Shown here in pieces: positions 9,219 to 19,440 of a stretch of DNA of 64,000 bases (positions are counted from its first letter, which is position 1; each line of letters begins with the position of its first letter). The notes under the pieces are model-generated. The model worked only from the letters and a program-made list of their open reading frames with translations, did not search any database and was not told the DNA's origin. Origin of the DNA: Nodosilinea nodulosa PCC 7104. GTDB taxonomy: Bacteria; Cyanobacteriota; Cyanobacteriia; Phormidesmidales; Phormidesmidaceae. The translations under genes and the position numbers were made by a program. The stretch covers positions 5,995,565 through 6,059,564 of the forward strand of contig NZ_JH976537.1 in NCBI RefSeq assembly GCF_000309385.1. Direction: 5' to 3'.

Positions 9219-9651
9219 TGACCCTACGGATGGACAACTACCCCAGCAGTGCCTAGATTGTAGCGCTGCTTCCCTGAGCCACTATGATGGGCTGCTTTGG
9301 CCTAGCTGCCCCTCCTATCACGGCTGTCAATATGACGTTCAACCGGTTTATTCTCAGTAGGTGGAGGATAGGACATAAATCCTGACAGCAAGAAACTGAT
9401 TCAGAGATCGCGGCCTGGTACAACTGGGCGAAAATCAAGCCACTGTTCTAACTCCCATAGCTCCCCTGCCCCCTTGTGATCGGCAATAGTCAATAAACTT
9501 GTGCCGTAGTCTACGTAGTAATTCCCCGCCAGTAAAATCGCCCATAGCTCGTGTTTTGGGGGAGCATACCGCCAGATAGATGCCGTGGAGGCTCAAAATC
9601 TCCAGAATTCTTGCAGCTACATCATCGAGCCATATAGAAAAGCGAGTTCGT
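9219..9651. other. Intergenic stretch between UPF0182 and treZ
   Basis: 433 bases without a supported complete gene, lying between divergent genes, so promoters for both must be here. It includes a minus-strand open remnant at 9401-9592 (listed separately) and a tract near 9440-9490 that resembles one near 24065-24130 (shared AAATCAAGCCAC, AACTCCC, CCCCCTTG and GATCG). Confidence 0.6.
9401..9592 (-). pseudogene. Open-frame remnant without a start codon
   Basis: After a stop at 9593-9595 (minus strand) a frame of 63 codons stays open and reads like protein, with segments YAPPKHELWAILLAGNYYVD, YGTSLLTIADHKGAGELWEL and EQWLDFRPVV. There is no ATG, GTG or TTG suitable as a start near its beginning and no partner sequence upstream. 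It may be the 3' end of a lost gene. I do not recognise a family. Confidence 0.25.
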
Positions 9652-11499
9652 ATGAGAATTGGTGCTCATTATCTAGAAGACAGATGCTGCGAATTTACAG
9701 TTTGGGCACCGAAGGCAAAAACTGTTGCCGTACAAATTCTGGGTTCTCCAGAACGCCTACTCCCCTTAGAAGCACAAGCGGACGGGTATTGGCAGGCCAC
9801 CGCAGCCGACGTTGAACCGGGAACCCGGTACCTTTACCAGCTAGACGGAGAGACGCTCAGGCCCGACCCGGCCTCTCAGTTTCAGCCTCAAGGCGTTCAC
9901 CAACCGTCTCAGGTGGTGGATCCTAACTTTGACTGGAGCGATCAAAACTGGCAGAATCAGCCGCTGGTCGAGCTAATTCTCTACGAACTCCATGTCGGCA
10001 CTTTTACCCCGGAGGGCACCTTTGAGGCGATTATTCCTCGCCTGCCCGATTTGAAAGCCCTGGGCGTGAATGCGATCGAGCTAATGCCGATCGCTCAGTT
10101 TGCGGGCGATCGGTCTACGGAGCACGAGGCTTACCGCAACTGGGGCTACGATGGCGTATTTCCCTTTGCGGTGCAAAATTCCTATGGACAGCCGCAACAG
10201 CTCAAGCACCTAATTGATGCCTGTCATCAGCAGGGCATAGCCGTCTTGCTCGATGTGGTCTACAACCATTTCGGCCCCGAGGGTAACTATTTCGACGACT
10301 TTGGCCCTTACCATACCGAAAAATACCGCGCAATTTGGGGCAACGCGCTCAACTTTGATGATGCCCATAGCCCCGCTGTTCGCAATTTCTTTTTGGAAAA
10401 TGCGCTGTACTGGTTACGCGATTTTCACTTTGACGGATTGCGAATCGATGCGGCTCAGGCAATCTATGACCTAGGAGCAATTCATTTCCTAGAGGAATTG
10501 GCGACTAAAGTATCGGCGCTTGAACAACAGATCGGACGCCCGCTGCACTTAATCGCCGAGAGCGATCTCAACGATCCGCGCCTGATTCGTCCGGTGGAAT
10601 TGGGTGGATACGGCTTAGACGCCCAGTGGGCCGATGACTTTCACCATGCTCTTTATGCCCTGCTCACAGGAGCTGATACCGCCTACTACCAAGATTTTGG
10701 CCGATGCGAACATTTAGCCAAAGCCTATCAAGAGTCATTTGTCTATGACTGGAAATATGCGCCGCACCGCCACCGACTTCATGGTCGCTCGGCGGTGGAT
10801 CGATCGCCTGCTCAGTTTGTCGTTTGCATCCAAAACCACGATCAGATCGCCAATCAGTTGCCTGGGAATCGGCTTTCAAAGCTTGTTTCGTTCGAGGCTC
10901 TCAAGCTAGCGGCTGGGGCCGTGCTGCTGTCGCCCTCTATTCCGCTGCTGTTCATGGGTGAAGAATATGGCGAAGAAGCACCGTTCACCTACTTTGTTAG
11001 CCATTCCGATCCAGAGCTAATTGAGATGGTTAGAGAGGGGCGTAAAAAGGAATTTGAGTATTTTCATACTGAGGAAAAACCGCTGGACCCAGAAGCGTTT
11101 GAAACGTTTTCGATCAGCAAATTGAACTGGGAGCAGCGCCAGCAGGGAAACCATCAGGTGCTCTGGTCCTTCTACCAGCGCCTAATCCAGCTGCGGCAAA
11201 CGCTGCCGGCCCTGCTGGAGCGAAAGAAGCGCACCATTGAGGCGTTTAGCGATGAGGATAAGCAGCTGGTGGGCTGGCATCGCTGGCATGGAGCCGATCG
11301 CGCGCTGTGCTTGATGAACTTCAACGCAAACCCGATTACGGTGCAGCCCCCGATCGCAGATACATCATGGCAAAAGGTGCTTGATTCGGCTGAGCCAGAC
11401 TGGATGGGCAGTGGCACCCTTGCTCCAGAACAGTTGCCCAGCGGCCAGGACATTACCCTACAACCCCACAGCCTGGTGCTGTACAGCGTGTCGCCCTAA
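9652..11499 (+). CDS. treZ: Malto-oligosyltrehalose trehalohydrolase
   Basis: TreZ releases trehalose from maltooligosyl-trehalose made by TreY. Starting at ATG 9652 (MRIGAHYLEDRC) it has 615 residues, normal for the family. An N-terminal CBM48/E-set domain (about 1-100) is followed by a GH13 barrel: DVVYNHFGPEGNY (region I), GLRIDAAQAI with the nucleophile Asp (region II), HLIAESDLNDP with the acid/base Glu (region III) and QNHDQIANQ (region IV). A C-terminal beta domain closes it. A further 24 in-frame codons upstream look unlike the family and are left out. No treY or debranching gene is adjacent in this window. Likely role: compatible solute supply from glycogen. Confidence 0.93.
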   Translation: MRIGAHYLEDRCCEFTVWAPKAKTVAVQILGSPERLLPLEAQADGYWQATAADVEPGTRYLYQLDGETLRPDPASQFQPQGVHQPSQVVDPNFDWSDQNWQNQPLVELILYELHVGTFTPEGTFEAIIPRLPDLKALGVNAIELMPIAQFAGDRSTEHEAYRNWGYDGVFPFAVQNSYGQPQQLKHLIDACHQQGIAVLLDVVYNHFGPEGNYFDDFGPYHTEKYRAIWGNALNFDDAHSPAVRNFFLENALYWLRDFHFDGLRIDAAQAIYDLGAIHFLEELATKVSALEQQIGRPLHLIAESDLNDPRLIRPVELGGYGLDAQWADDFHHALYALLTGADTAYYQDFGRCEHLAKAYQESFVYDWKYAPHRHRLHGRSAVDRSPAQFVVCIQNHDQIANQLPGNRLSKLVSFEALKLAAGAVLLSPSIPLLFMGEEYGEEAPFTYFVSHSDPELIEMVREGRKKEFEYFHTEEKPLDPEAFETFSISKLNWEQRQQGNHQVLWSFYQRLIQLRQTLPALLERKKRTIEAFSDEDKQLVGWHRWHGADRALCLMNFNANPITVQPPIADTSWQKVLDSAEPDWMGSGTLAPEQLPSGQDITLQPHSLVLYSVSP

Positions 11500-11705
11500 A
11501 ATCTCTATTCCTGCCATCACCGTGTAACAGCTGCGATCGCAGCTGCAACCCAAATGCCTACTGATCAGGACTGTCAATTCGGGGGTATGGGCGATCGCTT
11601 GGCTCACATAAGAGCAACAAGCTGAGCATGCCAAGGCCTTCATTTGTCCTAGGTAATAAATTTAAGGGGGAAGTTGCAGAAATGCTAGGTCATGACAATG
11701 ACCCA

Positions 11706-11723
11706 CCCAGCCGTATAGCTGGG
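11706..11723. terminator. Short GC hairpin in treZ-DUF4079 intergenic region
   Basis: CCCAGC and GCTGGG pair around CGTATA. It lies in the 281-base gap between convergent genes, but no T-run follows on either side, so a termination role is only possible. Nothing else recognisable was seen between 11500 and 11780. Confidence 0.25.
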
Positions 11724-11780
11724 CGGGGATGAAGCGGCTTTTGCCTGGAGCAGGCTTGGAGGGGCGGGCGATCGCCATCC

Positions 11781-12470
11781 CTAGCAGGTCTTATTCACAA
11801 AATCACACTTGTAAATAAAGGGTTCCTGCCACTGCGGCGGAATCTCGAGCAGATCGCGCACGCCCGTCACGCCCTGGCTAATAAACAGCAGCACCGCCAC
11901 CGTATTGAGGGCCGCGTGGGCGAGCCGCCAGCGCTTAGATTTATAGATTTCGGGCAGGGTGGCCAGGGCAAAAATCATTAGCATGGCCGCCGCCATACCA
12001 AAGTAAAAGTGGGAGAGATACCACTCATAGTCGCGCCGAAACACCCCCGGCTGCATGCCCAACAGCCACAGCCCCATGCCAGTCAGCGTCGCGAATACGC
12101 CGCGCCACTGGGGCGCGCCAGAGCGATACAGCAGCACCAGAGTGGCAATGGTAAAGGCGTACATCGCCGCCACAAAAATGACCCGAAACGGGTCGCTGGC
12201 CCAGGCATTGTCACTCACAATGGTCTTGAAAATCGGGTGGGCTAGCCCCAGCAGCACCAGGCTGACGACGGCCCCAGCCAGCCATTGCCCCACGCGGACG
12301 TGCTCCCTGCCCACCACCGGAGCGATCGCGGTCTTGGTTTTGTTGACTACGGCTAACCGCCGCTGGCGCGTCTGCGCCGCAAAGTACACCGCAACGCCAA
12401 TCAGCGGCATGACCAGCGTAACGGCCATAAACGGGTGCAGCATTCTCAGTAGATCGGTGGCATCCAGCAT
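11781..12470 (-). CDS. DUF4079 family integral membrane protein
   Basis: A 229-residue protein with about six membrane helices, in the pattern of cyanobacterial DUF4079 proteins (some relatives are annotated as cytochrome b-like membrane proteins). His residues sit in the first helix (LRMLHPFMAV), in LLGLAHPIFK, in YLSHFYFGMA and in RLAHAALN, as expected if haem is bound, but this is inference. The C-terminus has two Cys (KCDF, KTC). Function unknown. The gene is monocistronic as far as can be seen, with the next minus-strand gene ending at 12608. Confidence 0.75.
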   Translation of the reverse strand: MLDATDLLRMLHPFMAVTLVMPLIGVAVYFAAQTRQRRLAVVNKTKTAIAPVVGREHVRVGQWLAGAVVSLVLLGLAHPIFKTIVSDNAWASDPFRVIFVAAMYAFTIATLVLLYRSGAPQWRGVFATLTGMGLWLLGMQPGVFRRDYEWYLSHFYFGMAAAMLMIFALATLPEIYKSKRWRLAHAALNTVAVLLFISQGVTGVRDLLEIPPQWQEPFIYKCDFVNKTC

Positions 12471-12607
12471 GGGGGCTCCTCAGGGCAAAGGGTCAGATCG
12501 GGCAGGGGGCTTTCTTAGAGTAGGGCAATGCCTCAGCCAGCGCCGTGCTGCGGTTAACCAGGGCATGCCAGCCATCAAAAATGCTTGGACTCAATGTAGC
12601 GATCGCC

Positions 12608-13375
12608 CTAAACCCAAAGATTAAAGCGAGATAAGTGTTGCTCTAGCGCCCTGGGCAGCTGCTTGGCCACCTCGGCCTTAGTTTTGAAGGTCAGTCGATT
12701 CTGCGCGGGCAAATCAAAGGGATACTGCCCCACCAGATCCGATCGCTCCATCTGGGCCAGCAAAATCTGCTCGGCGGGCTTGGCCTGGAGGGCATAGCCC
12801 ATCTCCACGCACACGTGGGGGCTGGGCACCAGCAGGGTGGTGTTGCCCTCCACCGCCACAATTGGGGTGCCGTCGGCCACAAACAGCAGCGACTTGCGAA
12901 TTTTGCGGGTGAGGGCGCTGTTGAGGCGAGCGGGGCCGTCGCTGAGCCGGTGCGACACCTCCAGGCTGAGGGCAACGCGAGATTTTTTGTTCAGGCTCTC
13001 TACCGCCGCCATCAGCCCCTGATGCAGAACCTCCGCCGACTCGCCGTACTCCTGCTGGTAGCAGAAGTAGATGATCGGCTCCAGGTGGGCCATCACCTCC
13101 TGTTTGGTGAAGTAGATCTCGTGGCTGATCAGATCGATGTTGGCGATCGCATAGCCGCCGCTGCCCTCAATGTAAAACTCCACGGTTTCGCCATCGAGAT
13201 AGCGCTGAAACCAGGCCGACTGCTTGACATCGGCGCTGTCGTCCAAGAAATCGGCCCGCAGCGCCGACTTCAGCAGGCTATTTTTGCTCAGCCGCAGGTC
13301 GTGGGGGCGTTGCTCTAGCTCCCGCACCGGCTCGTAGGCTTCGAGATACCAGGCTTTGAGGGCAATGATGGCCAT
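12608..13375 (-). CDS. Conserved hypothetical protein
   Basis: A 255-residue soluble protein with no signal or membrane segment, beginning MAIIALKAWYLEAYEPVREL. It has the look of a conserved cyanobacterial protein (RLSKNSLLKSALRADFLDD near the N-terminus, QKSAWFQRYLDG-like motif, a C-terminal PFDLPAQNRLTF), but I cannot assign a domain. It is preceded by an AT-rich stretch (about 13625-13665) that may hold its promoter. Complete, with ordinary composition for the window. Confidence 0.7.
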   Translation of the reverse strand: MAIIALKAWYLEAYEPVRELEQRPHDLRLSKNSLLKSALRADFLDDSADVKQSAWFQRYLDGETVEFYIEGSGGYAIANIDLISHEIYFTKQEVMAHLEPIIYFCYQQEYGESAEVLHQGLMAAVESLNKKSRVALSLEVSHRLSDGPARLNSALTRKIRKSLLFVADGTPIVAVEGNTTLLVPSPHVCVEMGYALQAKPAEQILLAQMERSDLVGQYPFDLPAQNRLTFKTKAEVAKQLPRALEQHLSRFNLWV

Positions 13376-13803
13376 AGGGAAGCATCCTCTGGAGCTATGC
13401 GCTGACCGGCTTAAGCCAGGCTTGGGCGATCGGGCGCGGGGCAGAAATTATCGCTTGATTCTAAGCCCAGATGGCATTTTTCAAAGGAACAAAATTGAAA
13501 GAAATGTTGCATTTCCGCAGTAGGATTTCCCCAAACTGCCCAAGAACCGGCCTTCCTTTGGGCAGCCACCCGGCCAGAGAACCATCGCGATCGCCATTGC
13601 CATCCGCCCAATCACCGCCCTGGCGCCGTATTTTATAGTTCAATTGTACTACATTATTGACAAATCTGCTATTCCTGCCGAGTCTGCTGGGCCAGTGTGG
13701 CCCGCCTCTGCGCCCCGACTCTCATTGTCAACATGTCCCCCGGCACCTGGCCTACACAGCCCGGCGACAAACCGCTGGCTCATCTGTCTTGCTTACTGGA
13801 CGT
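13376..13803. other. Intergenic stretch, no gene seen
   Basis: 428 bases between two minus-strand genes. Open frames here are short and lack protein-like composition. A TATAAAAT box read on the minus strand (13637 to 13630) could be a -10 element for the gene ending at 12608, but no well-spaced -35 was found. Confidence 0.5.
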
Positions 13804-14409
13804 CTACGCCAGCACGCCGTTTAGGAAAATATCCGTCAAACATTCCGCCAGCTCTTTCATCGACTGGGGCGAGGCGGCTTCGTCGCCCAGGGTGTCCTGG
13901 CTGAACCCGGCGACGGTGAACATACCCAAAAAGACCCGCGCCACCATGCGGGCGTTCATCGGGCGGTAGACGCCGCGATCCATCGCGGTCTGAAAAAAGG
14001 CTTCGGCCACGTCGATCATTTTGCCGATCACCTCGGTCTGAATCTGCTCGCGCAGCTCGGGGTGAAACTGCGCCTCCATAAAGCACACCCGCATCAGGGC
14101 CGAGTTTTTTTGCAGGTTGAGCATGCGCCGCTGCATTACCTGACCGATCGCCTTGTAGCTGCCCATTTCGCTCAGCTCCGTCAGCAGGTCGGTGAGGATT
14201 TCGACCCAGCCCTGGCTGGCCACCGCCACTAAAATGGCCTTCTTATTCTCAAAATGGCGGAACAGAGTGCCCTCGGCCACCCCCGCCACCTGAGCCAGCT
14301 CGCGGGTGGTGGTGCCGCCGTAGCCCCGTTTGGCAAACAGCTTTAGCGCCGCCTGCAAGATCTTAGTTTCGGTATCGACTTCGGCGGCGGCTTTAAAGAA
14401 AGGCACCAT
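13804..14409 (-). CDS. TetR/AcrR family transcriptional regulator
   Basis: A 201-residue repressor-type protein. The N-terminal DNA-binding domain is clear: ETKILQAALKLFAKRGYGG, then TTTRELAQVAGVAEGTLFRH forming the helix-turn-helix (about residues 15-60). The C-terminal ligand-binding domain is divergent, as usual, and gives no hint of the inducer. No efflux pump or enzyme lies divergently adjacent, so its target is unclear. A palindrome at 14486-14502 upstream of its start is a candidate site for autoregulation. Confidence 0.9.
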   Translation of the reverse strand: MVPFFKAAAEVDTETKILQAALKLFAKRGYGGTTTRELAQVAGVAEGTLFRHFENKKAILVAVASQGWVEILTDLLTELSEMGSYKAIGQVMQRRMLNLQKNSALMRVCFMEAQFHPELREQIQTEVIGKMIDVAEAFFQTAMDRGVYRPMNARMVARVFLGMFTVAGFSQDTLGDEAASPQSMKELAECLTDIFLNGVLA

Positions 14410-14485
14410 GACTGTAGACCTCTAGGAATGAGCGCAAGCGGGCTCTTGTGGCCCATTGTGACTCCATAATCTTGAGGCCTGAAGC

Positions 14486-14502
14486 GAGGTTTACATAACC
14501 TC
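14486..14502. promoter_or_regulatory. Candidate TetR operator
   Basis: A perfect inverted repeat GAGGTT-TACAT-AACCTC sits 77 bases upstream of the TetR-family start codon. Size and position suit an autoregulatory operator of that family. This is inference from symmetry and position only. Confidence 0.35.
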
Positions 14503-14572
14503 ATAAAACCTGAAATAACTACTCCTGAGGGTCGCCGCCGAGGGTACATCCTGGCGCTCCCCCCAGTCGTTT

Positions 14573-15130
14573 TTAGGAGGCAGCTTCTGAGGCAGCCAGA
14601 GTTTGCTTCACAATCTCATCGCTGATTTTCCGCTGCAGGTCGGTATCGTCGGCAGACTGTTCCAGAATGGCGTTAAAGGTGTCTACCGAGAGGCCATCGG
14701 CTTCAATGACCTTTTCCATTTCCCCTTCGGTGCTCTGGCGAATCGCAATAATGCGGTCTACGGCAGCTTTAAACTGCTTGTCTTCTTTTTTTGAGAACTT
14801 CGCCTTGGCGGCCGCTTTGGCCGGGTCGTCGCCCTGGGCCGCGCTGCCGATCTGGGTTTCGGCGATCGCGTTAAACCGCTCAATGCTCAGCCCTTCGTCT
14901 TCAACCGCCTCGGCCATCTCCTGCTCGGCCTGCATGCGCAGGGTTTGCACCGTTTGATAGGCCTTAGCAAACAGAGGAATATCGCTATCGCTGATCGCCG
15001 CCTTGGTCACTTCAACCACCTCAACTGTGGGGGCCTGGGCAACCAACGAGGGTGCAGAGCTGGCCCAGGCGGTGCCTGGAACGAGCCATGCCAGCAGCAT
15101 GATTAGGGCAGCAGCACAATATCTCACCAT
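14573..15130 (-). CDS. DUF4168 domain exported protein
   Basis: A 185-residue protein with a signal peptide (hydrophobic ALIMLLAWLVPGTAWA, cleavage near residue 23). The mature part holds two related helical segments ending in EDEGLSIERFNAIAETQ and EADGLSVDTFNAILEQS, which is the internal repeat of DUF4168 proteins found in the cell envelope of cyanobacteria and other bacteria. Biochemical role unknown. It is the gene just downstream of fghA on the same strand, 54 bases away, though its strand neighbours are not obviously related in function. Confidence 0.85.
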   Translation of the reverse strand: MVRYCAAALIMLLAWLVPGTAWASSAPSLVAQAPTVEVVEVTKAAISDSDIPLFAKAYQTVQTLRMQAEQEMAEAVEDEGLSIERFNAIAETQIGSAAQGDDPAKAAAKAKFSKKEDKQFKAAVDRIIAIRQSTEGEMEKVIEADGLSVDTFNAILEQSADDTDLQRKISDEIVKQTLAASEAAS

Positions 15131-15184
15131 AGCGGAGTCTCCTGATTAAACGATCGCAACTTGGCCTGGATAGTCTTCCCTAGC

Positions 15185-16036
15185 CTATCCCCTTGTTAGC
15201 ACATCGGCATGGTGGCGCAGGTGGTCGGCCATAAAGGAAGCCATAAAAAAGTAGCTGTGATCGTACTCCGGCTGCATGCGCAGGTTCAGGGGTTGCCCGG
15301 CCGCTTTGCAGGCGGCGGCGAAGAGGTCCGGCAGCAATTGATTTTGCTTCAAAAAGGGGTCGGCGGTGCCCTGGTCGATCAAGATGGTGCGCCTCGGCTG
15401 GGCAGCGGTTTTGACCAGTTCGGTGGCATCGTAGTCCTGCCATGGGGCGGTGTCGGCACCCAGGTAGCCCGCAAACGCCTTCTGCCCCCAGGGGCAATGG
15501 GAGGGGGCGGCGATCGGCGCAAAGGCCGAGATCGACTTGAACAGGTCGGGGTTGCGCAGCCCGCACACCAGCGCCCCGTGGCCCCCCATGGAGTGGCCGA
15601 AAATGCCCATGCGATCGCGGTTTATCGGAAACTCATGGGCAATCAGCTCCGGCAGTTCTTTCACCACGTAGCTGTACATGTTGTAGTGAGTGCTCCAGGG
15701 CGCCACCGTCGCATCCACATAAAACCCAGCCCCTTTGCCAAAGTCCCAGGCGTCGGCCTCATCGGGCACCGCCTCGCCGCGAGGGCTGGTGTCTGGGGCC
15801 ACCAGCATGAGTCCGTGTTCGGCCGCATAGCGCTGCGCCCCCGCCTTGCTGGTGAAATTGTCTTCGGTGCAGGTAAGGCCCGACAGGTAAAACAGCACCG
15901 GTACCGGGCCAGCCTGGGCCTGGGGCGGCACAAACACCGCAAACCGCATGTCGCAGTGGCATGCGATCGAGGGGTGGCTGTAGTAGCCTACGGTGCCGCC
16001 AAAGCAGGTGTGTTGATTGTGGAGGGTGAGGGGCAT
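15185..16036 (-). CDS. fghA: S-formylglutathione hydrolase
   Basis: FghA hydrolyses S-formylglutathione to formate and glutathione, the second step of glutathione-dependent formaldehyde detoxification. The 283-residue length is typical. Seen motifs: FYLSGLTCTEDNF (about residues 48-60, oxyanion region), SPRGEAVPDE, and the nucleophile elbow GIFGHSMGGHGAL with Ser near residue 146; a catalytic Asp and a His near EYDHSYFFM complete the triad. It is downstream of frmA on the same strand, 125 bases away, with a large inverted repeat in the gap. Confidence 0.95.
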   Translation of the reverse strand: MPLTLHNQHTCFGGTVGYYSHPSIACHCDMRFAVFVPPQAQAGPVPVLFYLSGLTCTEDNFTSKAGAQRYAAEHGLMLVAPDTSPRGEAVPDEADAWDFGKGAGFYVDATVAPWSTHYNMYSYVVKELPELIAHEFPINRDRMGIFGHSMGGHGALVCGLRNPDLFKSISAFAPIAAPSHCPWGQKAFAGYLGADTAPWQDYDATELVKTAAQPRRTILIDQGTADPFLKQNQLLPDLFAAACKAAGQPLNLRMQPEYDHSYFFMASFMADHLRHHADVLTRG

Positions 16037-16087
16037 AGCGGGAGATAGGGGAGAGGTTTGGGGCTTTGGGTGTCGGGTCTACGATCT

Positions 16088-16155
16088 ACGGTGAGCGGTT
16101 TACGGTTTGCGGCTTGGGGTTTACGGTAGGTCGTGCACCGTGAACCGCTCACCGT
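16088..16155. repeat. 19-bp inverted repeat between frmA and fghA
   Basis: ACGGTGAGCGGTTTACGGT (16088-16106) and ACCGTGAACCGCTCACCGT (16137-16155) are complementary over 18 of 19 positions, separated by 30 bases containing further ACGGT copies. In RNA this makes a long stem, lying between the two formaldehyde genes. It may terminate, attenuate or protect the mRNA, or be a dispersed intergenic repeat. Confidence 0.8.
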
Positions 16156-16161
16156 GTCTCC

Positions 16162-17310
<1,149 letters not shown>

Positions 17311-17550
17311 CTAGCCGGGGCAAAACTGCCCCGTTGGCAAAGCCACTTCAAAGCAGAAAGAAAAGTAGAAGCAGCTCAATCGGCGAGGCTATTGCAGTAC
17401 CTTAGCCAGCTTACCGACTTTGCCGGGTTTAGGCTATGTGTCAGCCTTCTCGGACATAGCTCGGCACAATGACCGATGTTGGCTGAGCGATCGCCTGCGG
17501 CCCCTTGTGGGTGGGCATCTTGACCGCATTAAGATTTGTGCATCGACGCT

Positions 17551-18111
17551 ATGGCTCACCTCTCGCGACAGTCCGCGCGACTGTCTGACCCGCAGGCTCA
17601 ACCCGCTGGTTTTACGCTGATTGAAGGATTGATTGTGGTGGCGATTATGGGGCTGCTGGCGGCGATCGCCGCGCCGTCTTTTTTTAGTTTTTGGCAGCAG
17701 CGCAAGATCAATATCACCCAGGATATGGTTTATCAGGCCCTCAGGGTTACCCAAACCGACGCTATGCAGCAGCACCAGAGCCGTCGCTGTAGTCTTCGCG
17801 AGCGCAACGGGCGAATTGAATGGGCCAGCCATCCCGAATCGACCTTGGCCAGCCAGGTGACGAATTGGCAACCCCTAGTAGATGGCGTTGGCTTTGCCGA
17901 TATCGACAATACGCTGGTGGCATCCGGTGGTGTCTACTACGCCAAATTTGACATGTACGGCAATGTGCAGGGCCAGCTGGGCACGGTGACGGTGGCCATG
18001 TCCGATCGCAAAACCACCCACCGCTGCGTTGTGGTTTCTACGATGATTGGAGCTATGCGCAAGGGCACAGGTCACACCACCGCCAACAGCAACGAACGCT
18101 TTTGCTACTGA
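17551..18111 (+). CDS. Type IV prepilin-like protein (GspH/FimT type)
   Basis: From ATG 17551 the protein has about 186 residues. The prepilin signature is clear: a basic leader ending in AG, then FTLIEGLIVVAIMGLLAAIA with the conserved Glu at position 5 of the mature protein, so a PilD-type peptidase would cut before Phe. The C-terminal part is a beta-rich head with Cys near the end, as in FimT/GspH minor pseudopilins. It likely works in the type IV pilus, for motility or DNA uptake. No other pilus gene is close by. A TTG at 17536 is an alternative start. Confidence 0.88.
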   Translation: MAHLSRQSARLSDPQAQPAGFTLIEGLIVVAIMGLLAAIAAPSFFSFWQQRKINITQDMVYQALRVTQTDAMQQHQSRRCSLRERNGRIEWASHPESTLASQVTNWQPLVDGVGFADIDNTLVASGGVYYAKFDMYGNVQGQLGTVTVAMSDRKTTHRCVVVSTMIGAMRKGTGHTTANSNERFCY

Positions 18112-18164
18112 TATCAGGCCACTCCCCTAACTTGGGACAAAACCGAGTTTAATAGGTTAGCACT

Positions 18165-18377
18165 ATGAGTGGTTTGGGAGTGGCAATGCTAGAAAGAAAT
18201 GAGGGCTGGTACGTGGTTCAAGGGGAAGACGGCAGCTGCCAGGTGCTAACCGCCGAGGGAGTCAGCCGTGAACAGCTTCAGGATCAGCGCCCCATGTGGG
18301 GTCCCTACGCCACCCAAGATGAGGCGATCGCCCGGCGAGTGGGGCTGATTCGCAGCGGTAAGTGCAACCCTGTCTGA
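18165..18377 (+). CDS. Small conserved hypothetical protein
   Basis: A 70-residue soluble protein: LERNEGWYVVQGEDGSCQVL, then WGPYATQDEAIARRVGLIRS. The composition and the pattern look like those of a small DUF-type cyanobacterial protein, possibly a cofactor- or nucleic-acid-binding fold, but I cannot name a family. A second in-frame ATG lies at 18186. It follows the prepilin gene by 53 bases on the same strand. Confidence 0.6.
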   Translation: MSGLGVAMLERNEGWYVVQGEDGSCQVLTAEGVSREQLQDQRPMWGPYATQDEAIARRVGLIRSGKCNPV

Positions 18378-18486
18378 TCCTCCTTCACCCCTGTCCATCC
18401 AGCCACAGGGCCGCTAGACCAACCGGCCAGCAGCCCCAGCTAATACCATTTGTACTCCGTCGGGGCATTACACCCGGGGCTAATCC

Positions 18487-19440
18487 CTAAGCTGCTTCAC
18501 GTCCGCGCAGAGAGTCGTAACTCTGCAAGAACCAATCGTAGGTTTCCTCCAGACCGGTCTTGAGATCGGTTTTGGGCTGCCACCCGGCGGCGGCAATGCG
18601 GGAGTTGTCCATCAGCTTGCGGGGGGTACCGTCGGGTTTGGTGGCGTCAAACACCAGATCCCCTTCGTAGCCCACCACCGCTTTGATGGTCAGCGCCAGT
18701 TCTTTGATCGAAATTTCCTGCCCGGTGCCCACGTTGACGAATTCGATTTCGTTGTAGTGGTTCATTAAAAAAATCAGGGCGTCGGCCAGATCATCGACGT
18801 ACAAAAACTCGCGCAGGGGGGTGCCGGTACCCCACACCGTAACGGCAGGATCGCCATTGATCTTGGCTTCGTGGAACTTGCGCATCAGCGCGGGCAGCAC
18901 GTGGGAATTGGCCAGATCAAAGTTGTCGTTGATGCCGTAGAGGTTGGTGGGCATGGCCGAGATGAAGTTGACCCCGTACTGGCGGCAGTAGTTTTCGCAG
19001 AGCTTGAGGCCGGCAATTTTGGCGATCGCGTAGGGCTCGTTGGTCTGCTCCAAAAACCCCGTCAGCAGGTGCTCCTCTTTCATCGGCTGGGGGCAGAGCT
19101 TGGGATAAATGCAGGAAGACCCCAAAAACAGCAGCTTTTGCGCTTCGTGGCGGTAGGCGCTGTGGATGATGTTGGCCTCGATCATCAAGTTGTCGTAGAG
19201 AAACTCGGCCCGATAGGTATTGTTGGCATGGATGCCGCCGACCCGCGCCGCTGCCACAAAAATGTATTCAGGTTTTTCGGTGGCAAAAAAGTCGTCGACA
19301 GCAGCCTGATTGCGCAGGTCTAGCTCCTGGCTGGTGCGCTGCACCAGATTCTCGTAGCCCTTGGCTTTGAGCGCCCGCACGATGGCACTGCCCGCCAGCC
19401 CCCGAGAGCCAGCCACATAAATTTTAGATTGAGTATCCAT
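18487..19440 (-). CDS. fcl: GDP-L-fucose synthase
   Basis: An NADP-dependent epimerase/reductase of the SDR superfamily that turns GDP-4-keto-6-deoxymannose into GDP-L-fucose for surface polysaccharides. The 317-residue protein has the nucleotide-binding motif [15 protein letters not shown] (about 10-24), the LGSSCIYPK segment with the active-site Ser, the YAIAKIAGL motif with catalytic Tyr and Lys (about 136-140), and a C-terminal half typical of Fcl/WcaG. The partner gmd, often adjacent, is not in the neighbouring sequence, so its precursor must be made from another locus. Confidence 0.93.
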   Translation of the reverse strand: MDTQSKIYVAGSRGLAGSAIVRALKAKGYENLVQRTSQELDLRNQAAVDDFFATEKPEYIFVAAARVGGIHANNTYRAEFLYDNLMIEANIIHSAYRHEAQKLLFLGSSCIYPKLCPQPMKEEHLLTGFLEQTNEPYAIAKIAGLKLCENYCRQYGVNFISAMPTNLYGINDNFDLANSHVLPALMRKFHEAKINGDPAVTVWGTGTPLREFLYVDDLADALIFLMNHYNEIEFVNVGTGQEISIKELALTIKAVVGYEGDLVFDATKPDGTPRKLMDNSRIAAAGWQPKTDLKTGLEETYDWFLQSYDSLRGREAA

